DNA from: Spisula solida
Lineage: Eukaryota; Mollusca; Bivalvia; Venerida; Mactridae
Assembly (NCBI GenBank): GCA_947247005.1
Contig: OX365944.1
Location: forward strand, 5,096,501 to 5,160,500
Length of the DNA stretch: 64,000 nucleotides
Reading direction: 5' to 3'
Shown piece after piece: positions 23,601-34,562 of this stretch. The notes beneath the pieces are model-generated. The model made no database searches. It saw only the letters and a program-made list of their open reading frames with translations, and had not been told where the DNA came from. Each line of letters opens with the position of its first letter. Within the stretch, counting starts at the first letter, position 1. The translations under genes were made by a program, and so were the position numbers.

Positions 23601-26145
23601 GTTATAAACAAACTCAATGATACGTTAAATACTGGTGAAGGTTGTAATGCATGTACGGATCAAATTTCTATCTACCACAACTCACGAAAATGATGAAACA
23701 TGTACCTATTGATTTTCGTTAAAATCTGTACTTAAAACGTTATAATATATCACGTTACATAATATGAGAAAGTTGGTTTAAGTTGCACTTATACATGCAT
23801 ATCCTGTTCGTTACTGTTGTGTGTGTTATATAGATATATATTTATACACACTCAACCATGTCCGTAAATACCACCCATGGAACCAGCTGAATGTGCTCTT
23901 CTTTAAGCCAACTGAGAAATTCCACATCGTCGATGTTCTCCCGATTTCTTCCGATACCACCCAATTCATCACAATTCCTTCCGATATCACACACTGTCTC
24001 ATGACTTCCACGAAGCTTCCCCTAAACCACGAGGAACCTACTCCCGATGTCCTGAATGTTCATTAATTTCAATCGGGAGTACATCGCCGAGACCAAAAAT
24101 GCTCAGTTGGACCTAGGCTAGGTGTAACGATGCGAGATAAAATTTATTAAATAGTCTTTACAGACAGGTTTCATAATAGTGGTTTTTGATCACAGGTGGT
24201 CTTTCAAACAAGTAAGACTGTAATTGATATTCTTAGTTTTGAAAGAGTCGGTGTCAGGTTGCGGTGTCTGATGTATTTAAATAAAATTACTTTTATAAAA
24301 GTATACATTAACCATGTTGTTTGCAGCTGAAACTTGGACTTTCAGTGGTTAAGTTCATTTTCTCGTTCAGTTGTGTGTTGGGCATTATGTCGTGTAATTA
24401 TGGTCTGTATTGTTTTTATGAAGAGATACTTTAATCAATGGAAGTTATTTGCTATGGTAAAAAGTTATCTACCTCAACTGTCAAGTAGGTGTTGAAATCA
24501 ACTGACCCCAGGGCAGGACCAATATGGTTTGCTGTGCTCAGCTGTTTCAGTTAAGTGCTGCCTTCCCTGTCCGATTTTCGGTACAATTTGTTTTCATTTT
24601 ATAACATACAGTTGTGCTATGTAAACCAGACCGTGTTTAAGAGTCACCGTCTGATTTGTCAGGGTTCATCCTTACTGATAATGACACAATCACCCGAAAC
24701 ATCTCAAGTAGAAATCTCAGCTCAAATTGAGGTCTTGCTCAAATCAGAGTCTGAATTTTAGATATATGTGAAGTTCACGCTTTTTAAATTGTAAGTTGTA
24801 ATGAACTCAATAATAATAATTTTATTATGTGATGCCAAATTTGAGTTGGGTCTCCCATGGAAATTGTTAACTAAAAAAGTATGCTTATATTTGAGATGAA
24901 ATTTAGCTCAGATAGAAATGCTTCGAGAGTCGGGACCTAGGCCAGTATTTTTAAAGCATCTTAGTAGAAAACTAAAACATTATAAGCCAGATTATTAAAT
25001 CTTTAAAAAGAGTTTCATGGTGTATTTTGTAGAGAGCTACGATAATCACCAAGGACGTATGTGTTATTCTTCAACTTGCGTGGAATATGTATATCGCAAT
25101 TTTTTTACTTTTAAGTTAAAACAATTAATTTTTCCACTAAGATGCTTTATAAATACCAGCCCAGGTTGTTTATTACGTTTTAACATCGAACGATTTTATT
25201 GAAAACAGGTAATATGAACTATATCCACTGAAACCAGATTTGTTAAATGATTTAGCTTCACCGCCTACAATAGTCGTACTATTGCATCATGCTCATGAAC
25301 ATTTAGTAATGCTGTATTGACTGATTATTCCATGATCCCTCATTTTATTAATGTTGTAAATTCACTGTAAACTATTTAAACTATCGGATATCCATTGAAC
25401 TGTATGTAGATCTATTAATATGTATTTATCTGTTGATAATTTGATGTTTGTCCAGGGGGCATATTGGCCCATTTCAAACTATGTAATATGTTGTATCAAT
25501 ACAGAATAAAAGTCTTCTTCTTCTGCTCGTCATGAATGCCCTTTGATTCAAAGCTTTACATTCTGCCTACCAACAATACAGGTTTCCCTGAATATCAATC
25601 CGATATGACAATCGTGATTGAACGAGTAATTGAGTATAGAAAACTATTATGTGATTTATTTAACTAGTTGTTCCACTGAACGCGAGTAGTTTTAAATATT
25701 CCCTGAATAGACAGTCCACATTGTATTTTTCGAATGCTATGGACAGCGCAAACATTTTTAGATAACGATCAATGGTGCCTGATTACCCGCGTTATTGCTA
25801 ATAAAAATAAGTTCAATTATGACTTACCTCATTTTAATGATATAAAATACACCGATATAAACACATTCAATGAATCATGACGGGATCAGACTTCCTGAAC
25901 ATTTACATAGAATATCAAGTCTCAAGTAGGATGTTAAGTACACATATACACACATATAATAATACATGTATATACTAATTATATATGAGACACGTGTACA
26001 TTAGATATATATTACGTATGTTTCTTACCTTTATCCCGTCATCAGAATCCAACTGAAAATAATCTTCTTCCGCCATTTCATCATTTATTTCACTTGGTAT
26101 TTTCTTTTTCGTTTTACTTATCCGAGATTTATTTGCGGTACACAT
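17446..26145 (-). CDS. Glycerophosphocholine acyltransferase (GPC1/GPCAT, DUF2838 family), complete 7-exon gene
   Basis: In yeast and plants this family acylates glycerophosphocholine with acyl-CoA to lysophosphatidylcholine in the ER membrane. Seven exons join into one open frame of about 315 residues: 26145-26029, 21752-21580, 20810-20739, 20422-20264, 19378-19258, 18437-18325, 17638-17446. All introns are GT-AG, with phases 0,2,2,2,0,2. Family signatures in order: YFIIDFCYFV (exon 3); NGPVLFAAVMYRNSLVLHDH then DKMTSCYIHFLP (exon 4); RWYP (exon 5); YLTSYSYM (exon 6); a closing WNGASYYIHVFSKR (exon 7). About eight hydrophobic segments follow a charged cytosolic N-terminus. The start is the only upstream ATG in frame and is followed by a Lys-rich, acidic leader. 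The protein is shorter than the yeast enzyme, and a LINE begins at the stop codon, so the native C-terminus may have been altered. Family assignment rests on recalled motifs, not a search. Confidence 0.85.
18325..18437 (-). CDS. GPCAT-like gene, exon 6
   Basis: A 113-nt exon, acceptor ACATTTGTAG, donor GTACGT. It completes the helix of exon 5 (VLYFLLVSVI), then gives the YLTSYSYM loop and a Cys-Gly turn (CNCIGGPW). A nearer AG at about 18395 would also splice in frame but would cut the helix short. Confidence 0.8.
18651..18875 (+). repeat. R3 repeat, in intron 6/5 region of the GPCAT-like gene
   Basis: It starts CCTAGGTCCCACTGAGCA, continues through GGACATCGGAATGAGG and GGGAAGCTTCGGGGAAGTC, and ends GGGGACCTAGGCT. 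The end partly mirrors the start, so the element has a short terminal inverted repeat around CCTAGGTCCC. Confidence 0.8.
19088..19152 (-). repeat. tRNA-derived SINE head
   Basis: The reverse strand has box A GTAGCTCAGTGG and box B AGTTCAAATCCTGG at tRNA spacing. There is no proper cloverleaf or tail pairing, so this is a SINE head or relic rather than a tRNA gene. It lies in intron 5 of the GPCAT-like gene. Confidence 0.6.
19258..19378 (-). CDS. GPCAT-like gene, exon 5
   Basis: A 121-nt exon, acceptor CATTTCAG, donor GTAAGT. It starts with IRWYP, the motif expected after the IHFLP segment, and ends with the first half of a membrane helix (VPFACFFAHS). Confidence 0.83.
19915..20075 (+). mobile_element. 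tRNA-derived SINE (family S1)
   Basis: Box A around TAGTCTTGTGG and box B GGGTTCGATCCC are followed by a body GCGTCATACCAAAAACGAA and GGTACCAGTAATTCCCTTGT. The body recurs inverted at 29895-30045. It lies in intron 4 of the GPCAT-like gene. Confidence 0.7.
20264..20422 (-). CDS. GPCAT-like gene, exon 4
   Basis: A 159-nt exon, acceptor ATTTTAG, donor GTACAT (a weaker match to consensus). It encodes the TNGP...YRNSLVLHDHDKMTS...IHFLP block typical of the family. Confidence 0.88.
20739..20810 (-). CDS. GPCAT-like gene, exon 3
   Basis: A 72-nt exon between ATTCCAG and GTAAGT, encoding WQYFIIDFCYFVLIF. This is the most diagnostic motif of the family. Phase 2 at both ends. Confidence 0.88.
21580..21752 (-). 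CDS. GPCAT-like gene, exon 2
   Basis: The acceptor TTTTCAG precedes GAT; the donor is GTAAGT. It encodes the first two membrane segments (around VFVFATLGVITVTHG and YIYAVATPIFVSI). It ends at TG of a Trp codon completed by exon 3. Confidence 0.85.
21781..21896 (-). repeat. R3 repeat, minus copy in intron 1
   Basis: CTGTCTCATGACTTCCCCGAAGCTTCCCCTAG...TGCTCAGTGGGACCTA is the reverse complement of the 18651 copy. It lies 30 bp upstream of exon 2. Confidence 0.8.
22860..23287. other. MITE-like sequence flanking a large hairpin, intron 1 of the GPCAT-like gene
   Basis: It contains GTTTACACATCAGTGAACCT (22939) and GACGTAAACGTTC, related to the arms of the hairpin just downstream. No coding signal. 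Confidence 0.45.
23288..23452. repeat. Near-perfect long palindrome with TTCG tip
   Basis: Arms of about 80 bp: TTGTTGACGTTCACTGATGT, then CCCGATCTGAAG and AAAGCCCC, mirrored by GGGGCTTT, CTTCAGATCGGG and ACATCAGTGAACGTCAACAA around CCCCTTCGGGG. Only a few mismatches. Confidence 0.9.
23935..24122 (-). repeat. R3 repeat, minus copy in intron 1
   Basis: A nearly full copy that includes the CCCGATTTCTTCCGATACCA segment, the CGAAGCTTCCCCTAAACCACG segment and a CTCAGTTGGACCTAGGCT end. Confidence 0.8.
24543..24595 (-). repeat. R1 repeat end fragment
   Basis: GTTAAGTGCTGCCTTCCCTGTCCGA is the reverse complement of the R1 left end. A weak GTGTTGGGCATTATGTCGTG at 24372 may be its other part. Confidence 0.6.
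26029..26145 (-). CDS. GPCAT-like gene, exon 1 (start codon)
   Basis: Thirty-nine codons from ATG at 26145-26143, Lys-rich then acidic (MAEEDYFQLDSDD). It ends in frame at AAG, followed by donor GTAAGA. The 4.3-kb phase-0 intron 1 runs to 21753. Confidence 0.75.
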
Positions 26146-26460
26146 GTGTATTCCTAATTTTCTTAGCTAAGTTTCTCCTGTATATTTATTCTTACTAGTT
26201 CTCCTTGGTATATCTACGTGTTAACCCTACTGTTCTCCAATGTTTATACATCCCCTTGTCACGCTACATAACGTGACGTGTGCTTACGTAATATTACCGG
26301 AAACGTTATCACAAACAGCCCCTTAGGGGCCAATCGTGTAAACGCGAAGGGTTGGAAAGTTAATAACACTAAGATACGATAGCACAACAAATTGATTCAG
26401 ATATGTTAAGCTAAATAATTAGGTTAAAATAGATAACATACTAGAAAGTAAGCGCTGGCA
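26146..26460. other. 5' flank of the GPCAT-like gene
   Basis: This should hold the promoter. No TATA or initiator could be assigned. ACAGCCCCTTAGGGGCC (about 26317) and TAACGTGACGTGTGCTTACG suggest a hairpin element inserted about 150 bp upstream of the ATG. Confidence 0.4.
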
Positions 26461-27356
26461 AGTTCCTTGTACTTGTATATCCGGATTTATTCGAGTGTTT
26501 AGTGCAATCAATCTTTACTAATGTATAAAACTTTAACGAATTTACAGCATTTGTCATATCCACGATCAATAGTATAAGGTAGTAGGTATTATACTGTTTA
26601 TATTTTACCAATGCGCACAAAAAACACTCGTGGTTAAGTGACATTACGATTTGCCTATTTGCCAACTGCATTTATAGATCTTATTATTTCGCGTATGTAG
26701 ACGTGTGTAACAGGTACACTTATTAACTTGACACATATTGGTACTCGACACCGTGTCTGATGAATGCAGTATAACAATAACTACAGTCGCACTGCGCTTG
26801 TTCGAATGTATACACTAACTTTCGATATTTTATTCGAATTAACCGAGGTATTTCAAAAGTTCATTTTTTACGGATCTCCCTTTTACATTGGTAGTTCAGG
26901 ATTTTGGAATTTATTTCGGATGACACCGAATAATTCCGGATCTTCTGGTATACAAGCTGAGATTATCCAAATGAAGAGGCCAGAGTGTGTGACTATCATG
27001 AAAGTATATATGCCTGCAAATGAATTTTCTTTATACATACTATCGATGTTCAAAGTTAACATATATACAAGTATACACAGTTTATTTCGATTTAATTAGG
27101 ATTGACTTAAGCCTTTTTAAGACCTCATTGCAACGATGTCAAATATTGTTAAAAATTAAACGAAATTACTGTTTTTAAAACAAGTTAAAAAGTTCATAAC
27201 GGTCACATTGACCGGTCATAGTGTGACAGATTAATGGTGGCAGCTGATACTGTTATCTTATCGAATATTGCCCAGTCTACTACGGACGATATGGTGCTTC
27301 ATGAGACATATGTTAGATAATAGTAAAATGTTGTTCTCTCCAAAACTATAAAAGAA

Positions 27357-27560
27357 AATCGGACAGGGAAGGCAGCACTAAAACAACCGACTACAGAAAA
27401 CAATTACACAACCCAAAACAACGCCCAACACACAACATAACGAAAAAACGAACCCAATCGCCGAAAACTTAAAGCTCCAGTCGCCAAAAAGTCACAACCG
27501 CCAAAAAGTCGAAATACCTAGTTTCAGCCACAAAAAGCCTCCAAGTCTCATGAGGCAAAT
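27357..27560 (+). repeat. R1 repeat, diverged copy
   Basis: CGGACAGGGAAGGCAGCACTAAA, then ACTACAGAAAACA and AACGCCCAACA. The middle differs from other copies (AATCGCCGAAAACTTAAAGC). Confidence 0.65.
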
Positions 27561-27773
27561 CCAATGAATCCGTAATATCTTGCCGTAAAACATGATATTA
27601 TAGTAAAAATATTTGTGTCTACGCAGGGTTAAAGTATAAAATAAGGACCATATTCTGATATATACATCAAAATGTCAGGAGAGAATCTATAGAATTAGTC
27701 AGCAGATAGTGGGCAATGCACACTAAACAGAAACTCACACGCCATTATTCCCGATGGCGCTGCTACCGGTGAA

Positions 27774-30190
27774 CAGGGTGTCCCAAAAAACGGGACCTAG
27801 GTTAAACATTTGTAACTTTATCGCTGTTATCAACACAAATTGTCAATAAAACATCAAGGGATAAACACAGTTCAAAATACCAGCAGCATAATTTTTATTA
27901 TTAAGTCCAATACCCAGAGCTACCTCCCTAATTTTTAATCACATGTTTCAGTATATTAGCATACAGTGCACAAGGAATTTCAGCGTGTTCATGGAGACAG
28001 ATTTACATGTCAACCCCAAATGACAACTCAGGTGTCCCATAGTCAAGGATAATGGATATGCATACACCTATGTTCATCATGTATGGCAAACATGTTCCCT
28101 CATGTCCGCGCTATATCTAGGCCACTTGTCCTTAGGTATGAGGTCAAATGTCAGTACTTTCTTGCGAACGTATCCTGTTTTTGCTAATGATTTGTTGTAA
28201 TAAGTGTTTTTGCTTTCTTATAAATGCTGTCACACTAAATTACTCTGATATATATCTATTTGATTTGGTTAAAGTTCGCCTCAATTCCTCTTGCTTCTTA
28301 CTAAGCTTTCTTGTTGATTGTTCTAAAAAATAATAAATTAATTTTGATAGTTTGCTTCTTTGAATATTTTTAATGGATATTTAAAAGGTTGCATGCTTCC
28401 CCTTTATTTAGTAAACTTACCACTTTCTCCAAGCTTTCATTATTTCATTGCAAAGTTATTTGATGTTTAACAAGATTTTCATCATCTCTGTCACTTTAAA
28501 ACTTTGTTTTCTCAAAATGAATGCTCAGACAACAATGTCTTATCAAAAGATGATATTTTTCCCGTAAGTCAGCAAATAACTCAAATCAAAGCACTGAAAG
28601 TACTCCTATGTGGCGTACTGATGCCATTAAATCCAATATCGAATCCATGTTGTATCATAATTTTATGTCACAGTTCTGATAAGCCCACCCTTACCCAAAC
28701 ATTTGTGCTGCTAAAGACACCAAGAGAACCAGCAGTTACCTGGAACTTCCTTAAGTAACTATGCTGAGCATCAATGAAGGGATATTTACAAATACCATTT
28801 TTAACGACTTGGATAATTCGACCAGTGTCAAGATAAGTGACTGTTTATTCTCCGTATGACCACGCATGTTAATTAAATGTATATGACACTCTATATCAAC
28901 GTATGTAAAAGGGGTAAACATGTGTCGCTCACACATATCGATCGGCCGATTAATGCTTTAAAAAGTATTAGCTTTTAAAACAAGCTTTAATGAACAAAAT
29001 CGATCGAATATTAAATTAATAATTGATGATTTTCGACCGTTGATTGAATTTTTATTTGGTATAAAACGGGATATTTTAAACTTACTTTTACGCGGAACGG
29101 ATTCTTACTCGTCGCCGTGGATTTAATAATTAGGGTACCGTGTTGAATGTTGTCTAAAAGAGAGATATATATCTCTGCTTCATTACAAGCTTTAAATATT
29201 CAAAATCGGATATTAGATACGAAAATTATGAGGTCTTATATAAAGCAGGGTAGAAATTGACTAGTGCGTTTAACGCGGTAACATTGTTAATCGGCCGATC
29301 GATATGCGTAGAACTATTTCAGTTATATATAGCATCAATGTTTGTAAACAACATAATTAGGTCATCGTCTGCAATGTGCAGCGGCGGAGTGATTTACATA
29401 CGTTACAGTATACGATTGAAAACCGTGGGAACTATTTTAGATTCCCGCCACAAGTGAGAACATTCTTTGGTAGTAAAAATATAGTCCATTGCGGAATGAT
29501 TTGCTGTAAATATCCTCTAAAAATAAAAGTCTGATATAATTGTTGGTCTTAATATAAGTAAATGTTGGTAATGTAAACAAATCAGGTCCAATGATACGTG
29601 TAACCTGTGTTGCATGCATGTAATATTGTTCAAATCATAGAACTATTTATTTGCCGAGGCCTAATGCGTTAAATTGGTCGTAAGCTGAAAAGTGGTAATA
29701 TCATTGTGTGGCGTTACGCCACACAAAAATGGTGCCATAGGTAAAATGATGACGCCATATCCTGTTTTTATAGTTTATACTAATTTATTTAAGGTCGATT
29801 GTGAAAACAAGTTTTTCCAACTTATATTAATCACTCTCGACACCTCATTCCTGATGTTATCCATCGCCACGAGGGTATGAGAAAAGAGAAGCCAGTTTCC
29901 CTTTTTTATGCCTAGCGTCTAGCAAGGGAATTTCTGGTACCATTTTTATTTCGTCTTTGGTATGACGCGGCCAAGGATCCAACCCGAGACCTCCCGCACT
30001 CGAAGCGAACGCTCAACCACTAGGCTACCGAGGAGGCGGTTCCTGTTTTAATGTAAATCATAAAAGAAAGTACCTATTTTAGAAGTATATATCACTTTTA
30101 CACACTCTCACAAAAGAACAGTCAAATTCATTAAATATTAAATATGTTATAAGGGTTTTAGTTAGGTCCCCGTTTTTTGGGACACCCTGT
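27774..30190. mobile_element. Possible mariner-like element bounded by CAGGGTGTCCCAAAAAACGG inverted repeats
   Basis: CAGGGTGTCCCAAAAAACGG at 27774 is matched by CCGTTTTTTGGGACACCCTG ending about 30190. Both are followed inward by a GACCTA(G) segment. Right flank TATA is compatible with TA insertion; the left flank is not clearly TA. No transposase was recognised in the 2.4 kb between, which holds the S1 SINE at 29895. The ends could also be two separate elements. Confidence 0.5.
29895..30045 (-). mobile_element. tRNA-derived SINE (family S1), minus copy
   Basis: The reverse strand has box A GGTAGCCTAGTGG and box B GGGTTGGATCC, then GCGTCATACCAAAGACGAAA and GGTACCAGAAATTCCCTTGC, as in the 19915 copy. 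Confidence 0.72.
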
Positions 30191-30227
30191 ATATCAAATA
30201 AATTTTCCACAACGAGCATTTTGTAGG

Positions 30228-30420
30228 GATCGATAGCCTAGAGGTAGGGTGCGATCGAGAGATTTCCTATGTTCGATACCCGGCTCGCCTCTGCCTAATT
30301 TCTCTGAACAAAAGTAACCCACATATGCTCAACATTACATAGGAGTATGCACTAATACTCGAGAGGGTCAACAGTCAACGTCGAGTGGCTAGTACTGGCT
30401 ACCATTGGCTCCGAGTGTAA
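30228..30420 (+). mobile_element. tRNA-derived SINE (family S2)
   Basis: Box A ATAGCCTAGAGG and box B TGTTCGATACCC are followed by a body TTTCTCTGAACAAAAGTAAC and CCCACATATGCTC shared with 58503-58740. Confidence 0.68.
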
Positions 30421-30974
30421 CTATCGACTCATTGTACAGTCTGTTAAACGAACGCATGTCAAAAAAATGACTGTAACCAATACGCACCATGTAGTACATA
30501 TTTTAACGGTCACTCCTAATGAAAGGAACCATACAGTGTGTATCATTCTAAGAGACAGTATAAACTTTTAAGGCTTTGGGGGGGGGGGGTGGGGATACGG
30601 TCTTTGCCTGTCTCCGAGTTGTGTGGGTGCATAGGTGCTGTCGTTGTTTCTGCATAGCTTTGAATTGTATTTACACTACCAGCGTGGACATACCACGTGG
30701 TATGCGACGTTAATGTTAGCTAACACCGCAAGTTAAAATATGTAAACACAATTGAGTAGATTTCAGGCAAAAACTGTGACCTATTGTAGAAAAAAATTAA
30801 GTTGTGTGCATTGTACTTATCATCGGTTTGAGAGTCGAGGATTCTCGTTGAAATCGGTCAAAGCATAAAACACTTACGGTTGTTTTTAACTTTGTGTTAA
30901 CATATTTTTAATAGCTTTCTTAGCCCAAATTTGCGTCCCATATGACGTGTATTTCCACACTTATTACCTAGGGG

Positions 30975-31110
30975 TAGGCCGATGCATCGAAATATCGATG
31001 TATTGCGATCCCGAGTGTCCCGATAGTATGGATCGATAGTAAAAGTCTCGATCCAATAACTATCGTCGATAGTTAGCTCAACTATCGATAGTAACGATAG
31101 TTTCCTTTTT
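30975..31110. repeat. Cluster of ATCGATAGT motifs
   Basis: Overlapping ATCGATAGT, ACTATCGAT and TATCGATAG in both orientations within about 110 bp, followed at 31365-31475 by a cluster of ATAGTATYGCRATAGT. Confidence 0.7.
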
Positions 31111-31364
31111 ATAAATAAAGTTTATTATTGATTTAAAACAATTTTTGTTCTCGTTAAAAACACTAATTGTTAATAATCCCACGCATCAAAACTGCCACAC
31201 AAGACCAATGTCGCACTATTTAGTTGAATTTTATTAATCTATTTCTGTCCAAACCATTTTAAATAATTTCCACAAATAGTAGATTTATATGTTGTATAAC
31301 AAAGTGATATCTTACACAGTGAAAATTTGCATTTACAAGTTAATCTCTGGGTTTCAAATCTTGG

Positions 31365-31480
31365 CAATAACTATTGCAATAGTATCGCAATAGTTGCCAG
31401 CAATACAATAGTATCGCGATAGTACTTTCAGCAATACCAATAGTATTGCAATAGTCAAAAATGGACTCAATAGTCACCCC
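31365..31480. repeat. Cluster of CAATAGTATCGCAATAGT motifs
   Basis: Four to five imperfect copies of CAATAGTATYGCGATAGT in about 110 bp. It may be the second half of the element starting at 30975. Confidence 0.65.
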
Positions 31481-32164
31481 TATTATTACCTGCGGACCAT
31501 GAGGCTGTAGGTATATTGGTATGCTCAAAGTGAAAAGTCCATGGAGGGGCACGTGACCTGTTCTCGATGGTTTACGATTTCAAAAAAATAATCCAAAAAT
31601 GAAGCATTTTGTAAGAATGTCGTGAACCAGACTACTTCCATTATTCCATGCGGATAACATCGGTCTTTGTCGCATTGCAATAGTTTATTTACCGAAGAAA
31701 TCAGAACTGTCCGAAATTTCACTGAGAGCGCTAGGCAATTGGGACCATGTATCTAAACAGCAGGTGTCTGCAGCTGCATAATAGTCCAGTCATTCTAGGT
31801 TTTAACCTAGACAAAATTGCAAAAGAATTTCTTTGTACATATTTGTGAGGAGTGTTGTCCCATATAGTCACAGAAAAAAATCCCCATCGATAGACATCGC
31901 CGTTTTCTTGCATTTGATGAAGACAGTTTTTTGGAAAATGCGCAAAGTAATTCATGTAAAACGGCGTCCCATACTTGTGTTTATGACGACATGAAATGTT
32001 ACATATTAACAAATTCAAATTTCACACAATGCAAACTATAGTAAAACATCGAAATTCTCCATATAAACAAATTAAAACATTTTAAAGGCATATTCAAACA
32101 AGGTCACGTGAGATTTTTTTTCCGACTATGGGAAGCCGTGTGTCGGAACAAATTAAAATTTATA

Positions 32165-33350
32165 CTTGGATCTACTATTTGCACTAATTTTGACGTACAG
32201 GAACAGGTACCCTCTTATATTTCCAAAGTCCTTTGCCATGTTGTTTTGATACTTTGTATACTTGTTCACCATCATGACCCCAACTCCTACACAGGAGTAG
32301 GTAACTCTATCAAGCATTTTGTTGAAATTATGCCCCTTTGTTCAACTTAATGCAAATGCTAAAGTATAGGTACAATTTCTTAAACCTCGACTATCTTCAA
32401 GGTTTCTTTGATACTTTGCATACTTGCTCAACATTATAACACCAACTCATACACACGGGTAGGGAACTTTATCCAGTCACTTCCGGCAAAATCTGCGAGT
32501 TAACGTGGTGCTGATTAAACTTAGCTATACTCGGTCACCTCGTCATGTGACTAGTGATAATCCGTCACCTTACCATGTGATCTGACGGACTTCTTCTTAT
32601 ATGAGAGTCGCAGGTTGCATTTCCGTGACCGAGGGTGAGGTTTTCCTATCCTAAATGAGCTGGTGGTTGATCGGTTATTTTCTTCGACTTCCCTGCGTCT
32701 ACACGGCGTCTATCAATATGTCAGACGTCGTTGTTTATCGTGACGTCACGGAACGAACGTGACGTTGTGCGCTAGTTAATAAAGAGTAACAGTATAGTCC
32801 CGAGTTTGATCCCCTTACAGAGCAGATTAAGCGACTGGATAAATAGTATAATAGGTTAGTGCCGTGAATGAAGTAAAAGTTTATCCGGCTTGGATAAATT
32901 CCTCCGTCTTTCCAGATAAACTTATTCATCCACGGCACTTATAACCTATTATTCTCTATCTATCAAGCTTTTTGTTGAAATTATACCGCCTTTTGGACAA
33001 AGAAATGCAAATGTTAAAGTTTAGGTACAAGTATTAGCATCAAATATTTTCAAAGCGGAGTGACATATTGCTTTGGTACTTTGTATACTTGTTCACCATC
33101 ATGTACACTAACCCATACACAGAGTTAGGTAACTTTATCAAGCATTTTGTTGAAAGTACATGTATACCCCATTTTGGGCTTAGAAATACAAATCTTAAAG
33201 TCTAGATAAAAGGTTTGTAACCTGTAATATATTCAAAGTGCATTGACATACTGCTTTGATACTTTGCATACCGGTACTTGTTCATCATCACGACACCATG
33301 ACATACACATGAGTAGGTACTGCTGTCAAGCATTTTGATCAAGTGATCTG
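32165..33350 (+). repeat. Minisatellite of about 165 bp units, split by an inserted hairpin element
   Basis: Units share ATACTTTGTATACTTGTTCA, CACAGGAGTAGGTAACT and TATCAAGCATTTTGTTGAAA. Two lie at 32165-32480 and about two more at 32965-33350. The 480 bp between is unrelated and carries a hairpin. Confidence 0.75.
32844..32952. repeat. Palindromic hairpin within the minisatellite
   Basis: AATAGGTTAGTGCCGTGAAT and AAAGTTTATCCGG pair with CCAGATAAACTT and ATCCACGGCACTTATAACCT. Arms are about 42 bp. Confidence 0.82.
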
Positions 33351-33367
33351 CCATTTTAGACTTAGAA

Positions 33368-33510
33368 AAAAAGATAGTATTAAGTCAGACATGGAAGGCA
33401 GCACTCAACTTAACCAGCCGAGCACAGAAAACATTAAAAACACACAAGGCAAGATGCCCAACTGTAACCAACCGAGCACAGAGAACATAAAATACGTACA
33501 AGGCAGTGAT
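33368..33510 (+). repeat. R1 repeat, partial copy
   Basis: ATTAAGTCAGACATGGAAGG, AACCAGCCGAGCACAGAAAA and a second CCAACCGAGCACAG block. The right half is missing. Confidence 0.75.
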
Positions 33511-34061
33511 TTTTTCCTTCTTTGTTTGCTGCCGGTAAACGGTACCTTCCCAATTTGAAAAAGGCTATTATTTTCCCAAATTTGAAGTGAGAAATTCCAA
33601 ATGAACATTTAAAAAAATCAAAATCGGGCATAAAATGAAGAAGTTATGAACATTTTTGACAAAAGATCAAGCATAAAAATTTACAGAAACCAGTAAGCAG
33701 TCACATGTAATAACTTTTTCTGTTTTATTTGGCCTTTCTGCTTCAAAAAATTTCCCAATTTCAAGTTGTCACGACGCGAAAATTCCCAATCTGAACGGAC
33801 CTGGACCGTTTCCCAAAGAGGCCAAAAAATCACTGCAAGGCACAGCCTCTATACAGAAGAGGGAAATGTTGCATCTATGAAGAATTTTGTTTTGAATATA
33901 TAATGATTATACTACCCTAGCATGCCACTGAGAATAAAGGAGCGCGCTGTTCGTGGACAGCTCTTGCTTATACCTTTGCAACGCTAAACAACGCCTGGTG
34001 CTAACGTTTAATGTGTGAACCCACACTTTTTTAACAGAAATGTTATCCAGGTGTGACAGTT

Positions 34062-34562
34062 AAAGCCTAGGTCCCACTGAGCTTTTTTGCGTCGGCGATG
34101 TACTCCCGATAGAAACAAATTAGCTTCGGTAGACATCGAGAGCATGATCCTCGTGGTCTTTGGGAAGCTTCGGGGCAGTCTCGAAACAATTTGTGAATCG
34201 GGAGGCATCAGACGAACTCCCGATGTATTCCCGATTTTATGCGTTGGTCTAACTGCTTCGGGATGTATTGCCGATTGGCATCAGGAGGTTCACCGATGTC
34301 TGGTGGAAGCTCCCCGAAGTCTTGAGACATTTAGTCAGATCGCTAGTACATCGGGAATTTTCAATGTATGTATTGAATTTTACCCGATGTACTCACGATG
34401 TCATGTCGGGAACATCTCGGGGAGGCATCCCCGAAATTCGGGAATATCCCGGGAGGCATTCCCGAGGTATCCAGAACCTCGGGGAATGATCGGGGATGCT
34501 TCCGCGATAAAACTAACTCTTCGAGGCATCCCAGAGGTTTTCCGACACATCGGCGATGTTTC
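34062..34562 (+). repeat. R3 repeat, expanded copy
   Basis: It begins CCTAGGTCCCACTGAGCTTTTT and carries many more CGATGTACTCCCGAT, CGGGGATGC and ATTCCCGAGG units than other copies. A 175-codon open frame (34087-34614) runs through it but is a by-product of the repeat. Confidence 0.75.

Noticed and set aside
25826..25870. Possible extra GPCAT-like exon with donor GAGGTAAGT
   Set aside because: No acceptable acceptor or family motif, and exon 1 joins exon 2 in frame without it. An alternative exon cannot be excluded.
26764..27099. 111-codon open frame
   Set aside because: Low-complexity, no recognisable domain and no splice or initiation support.
30975..31090. TATCGATA as DREF-type promoter elements
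   Set aside because: No gene starts nearby, and the motifs are too dense and repeat-like for a promoter.
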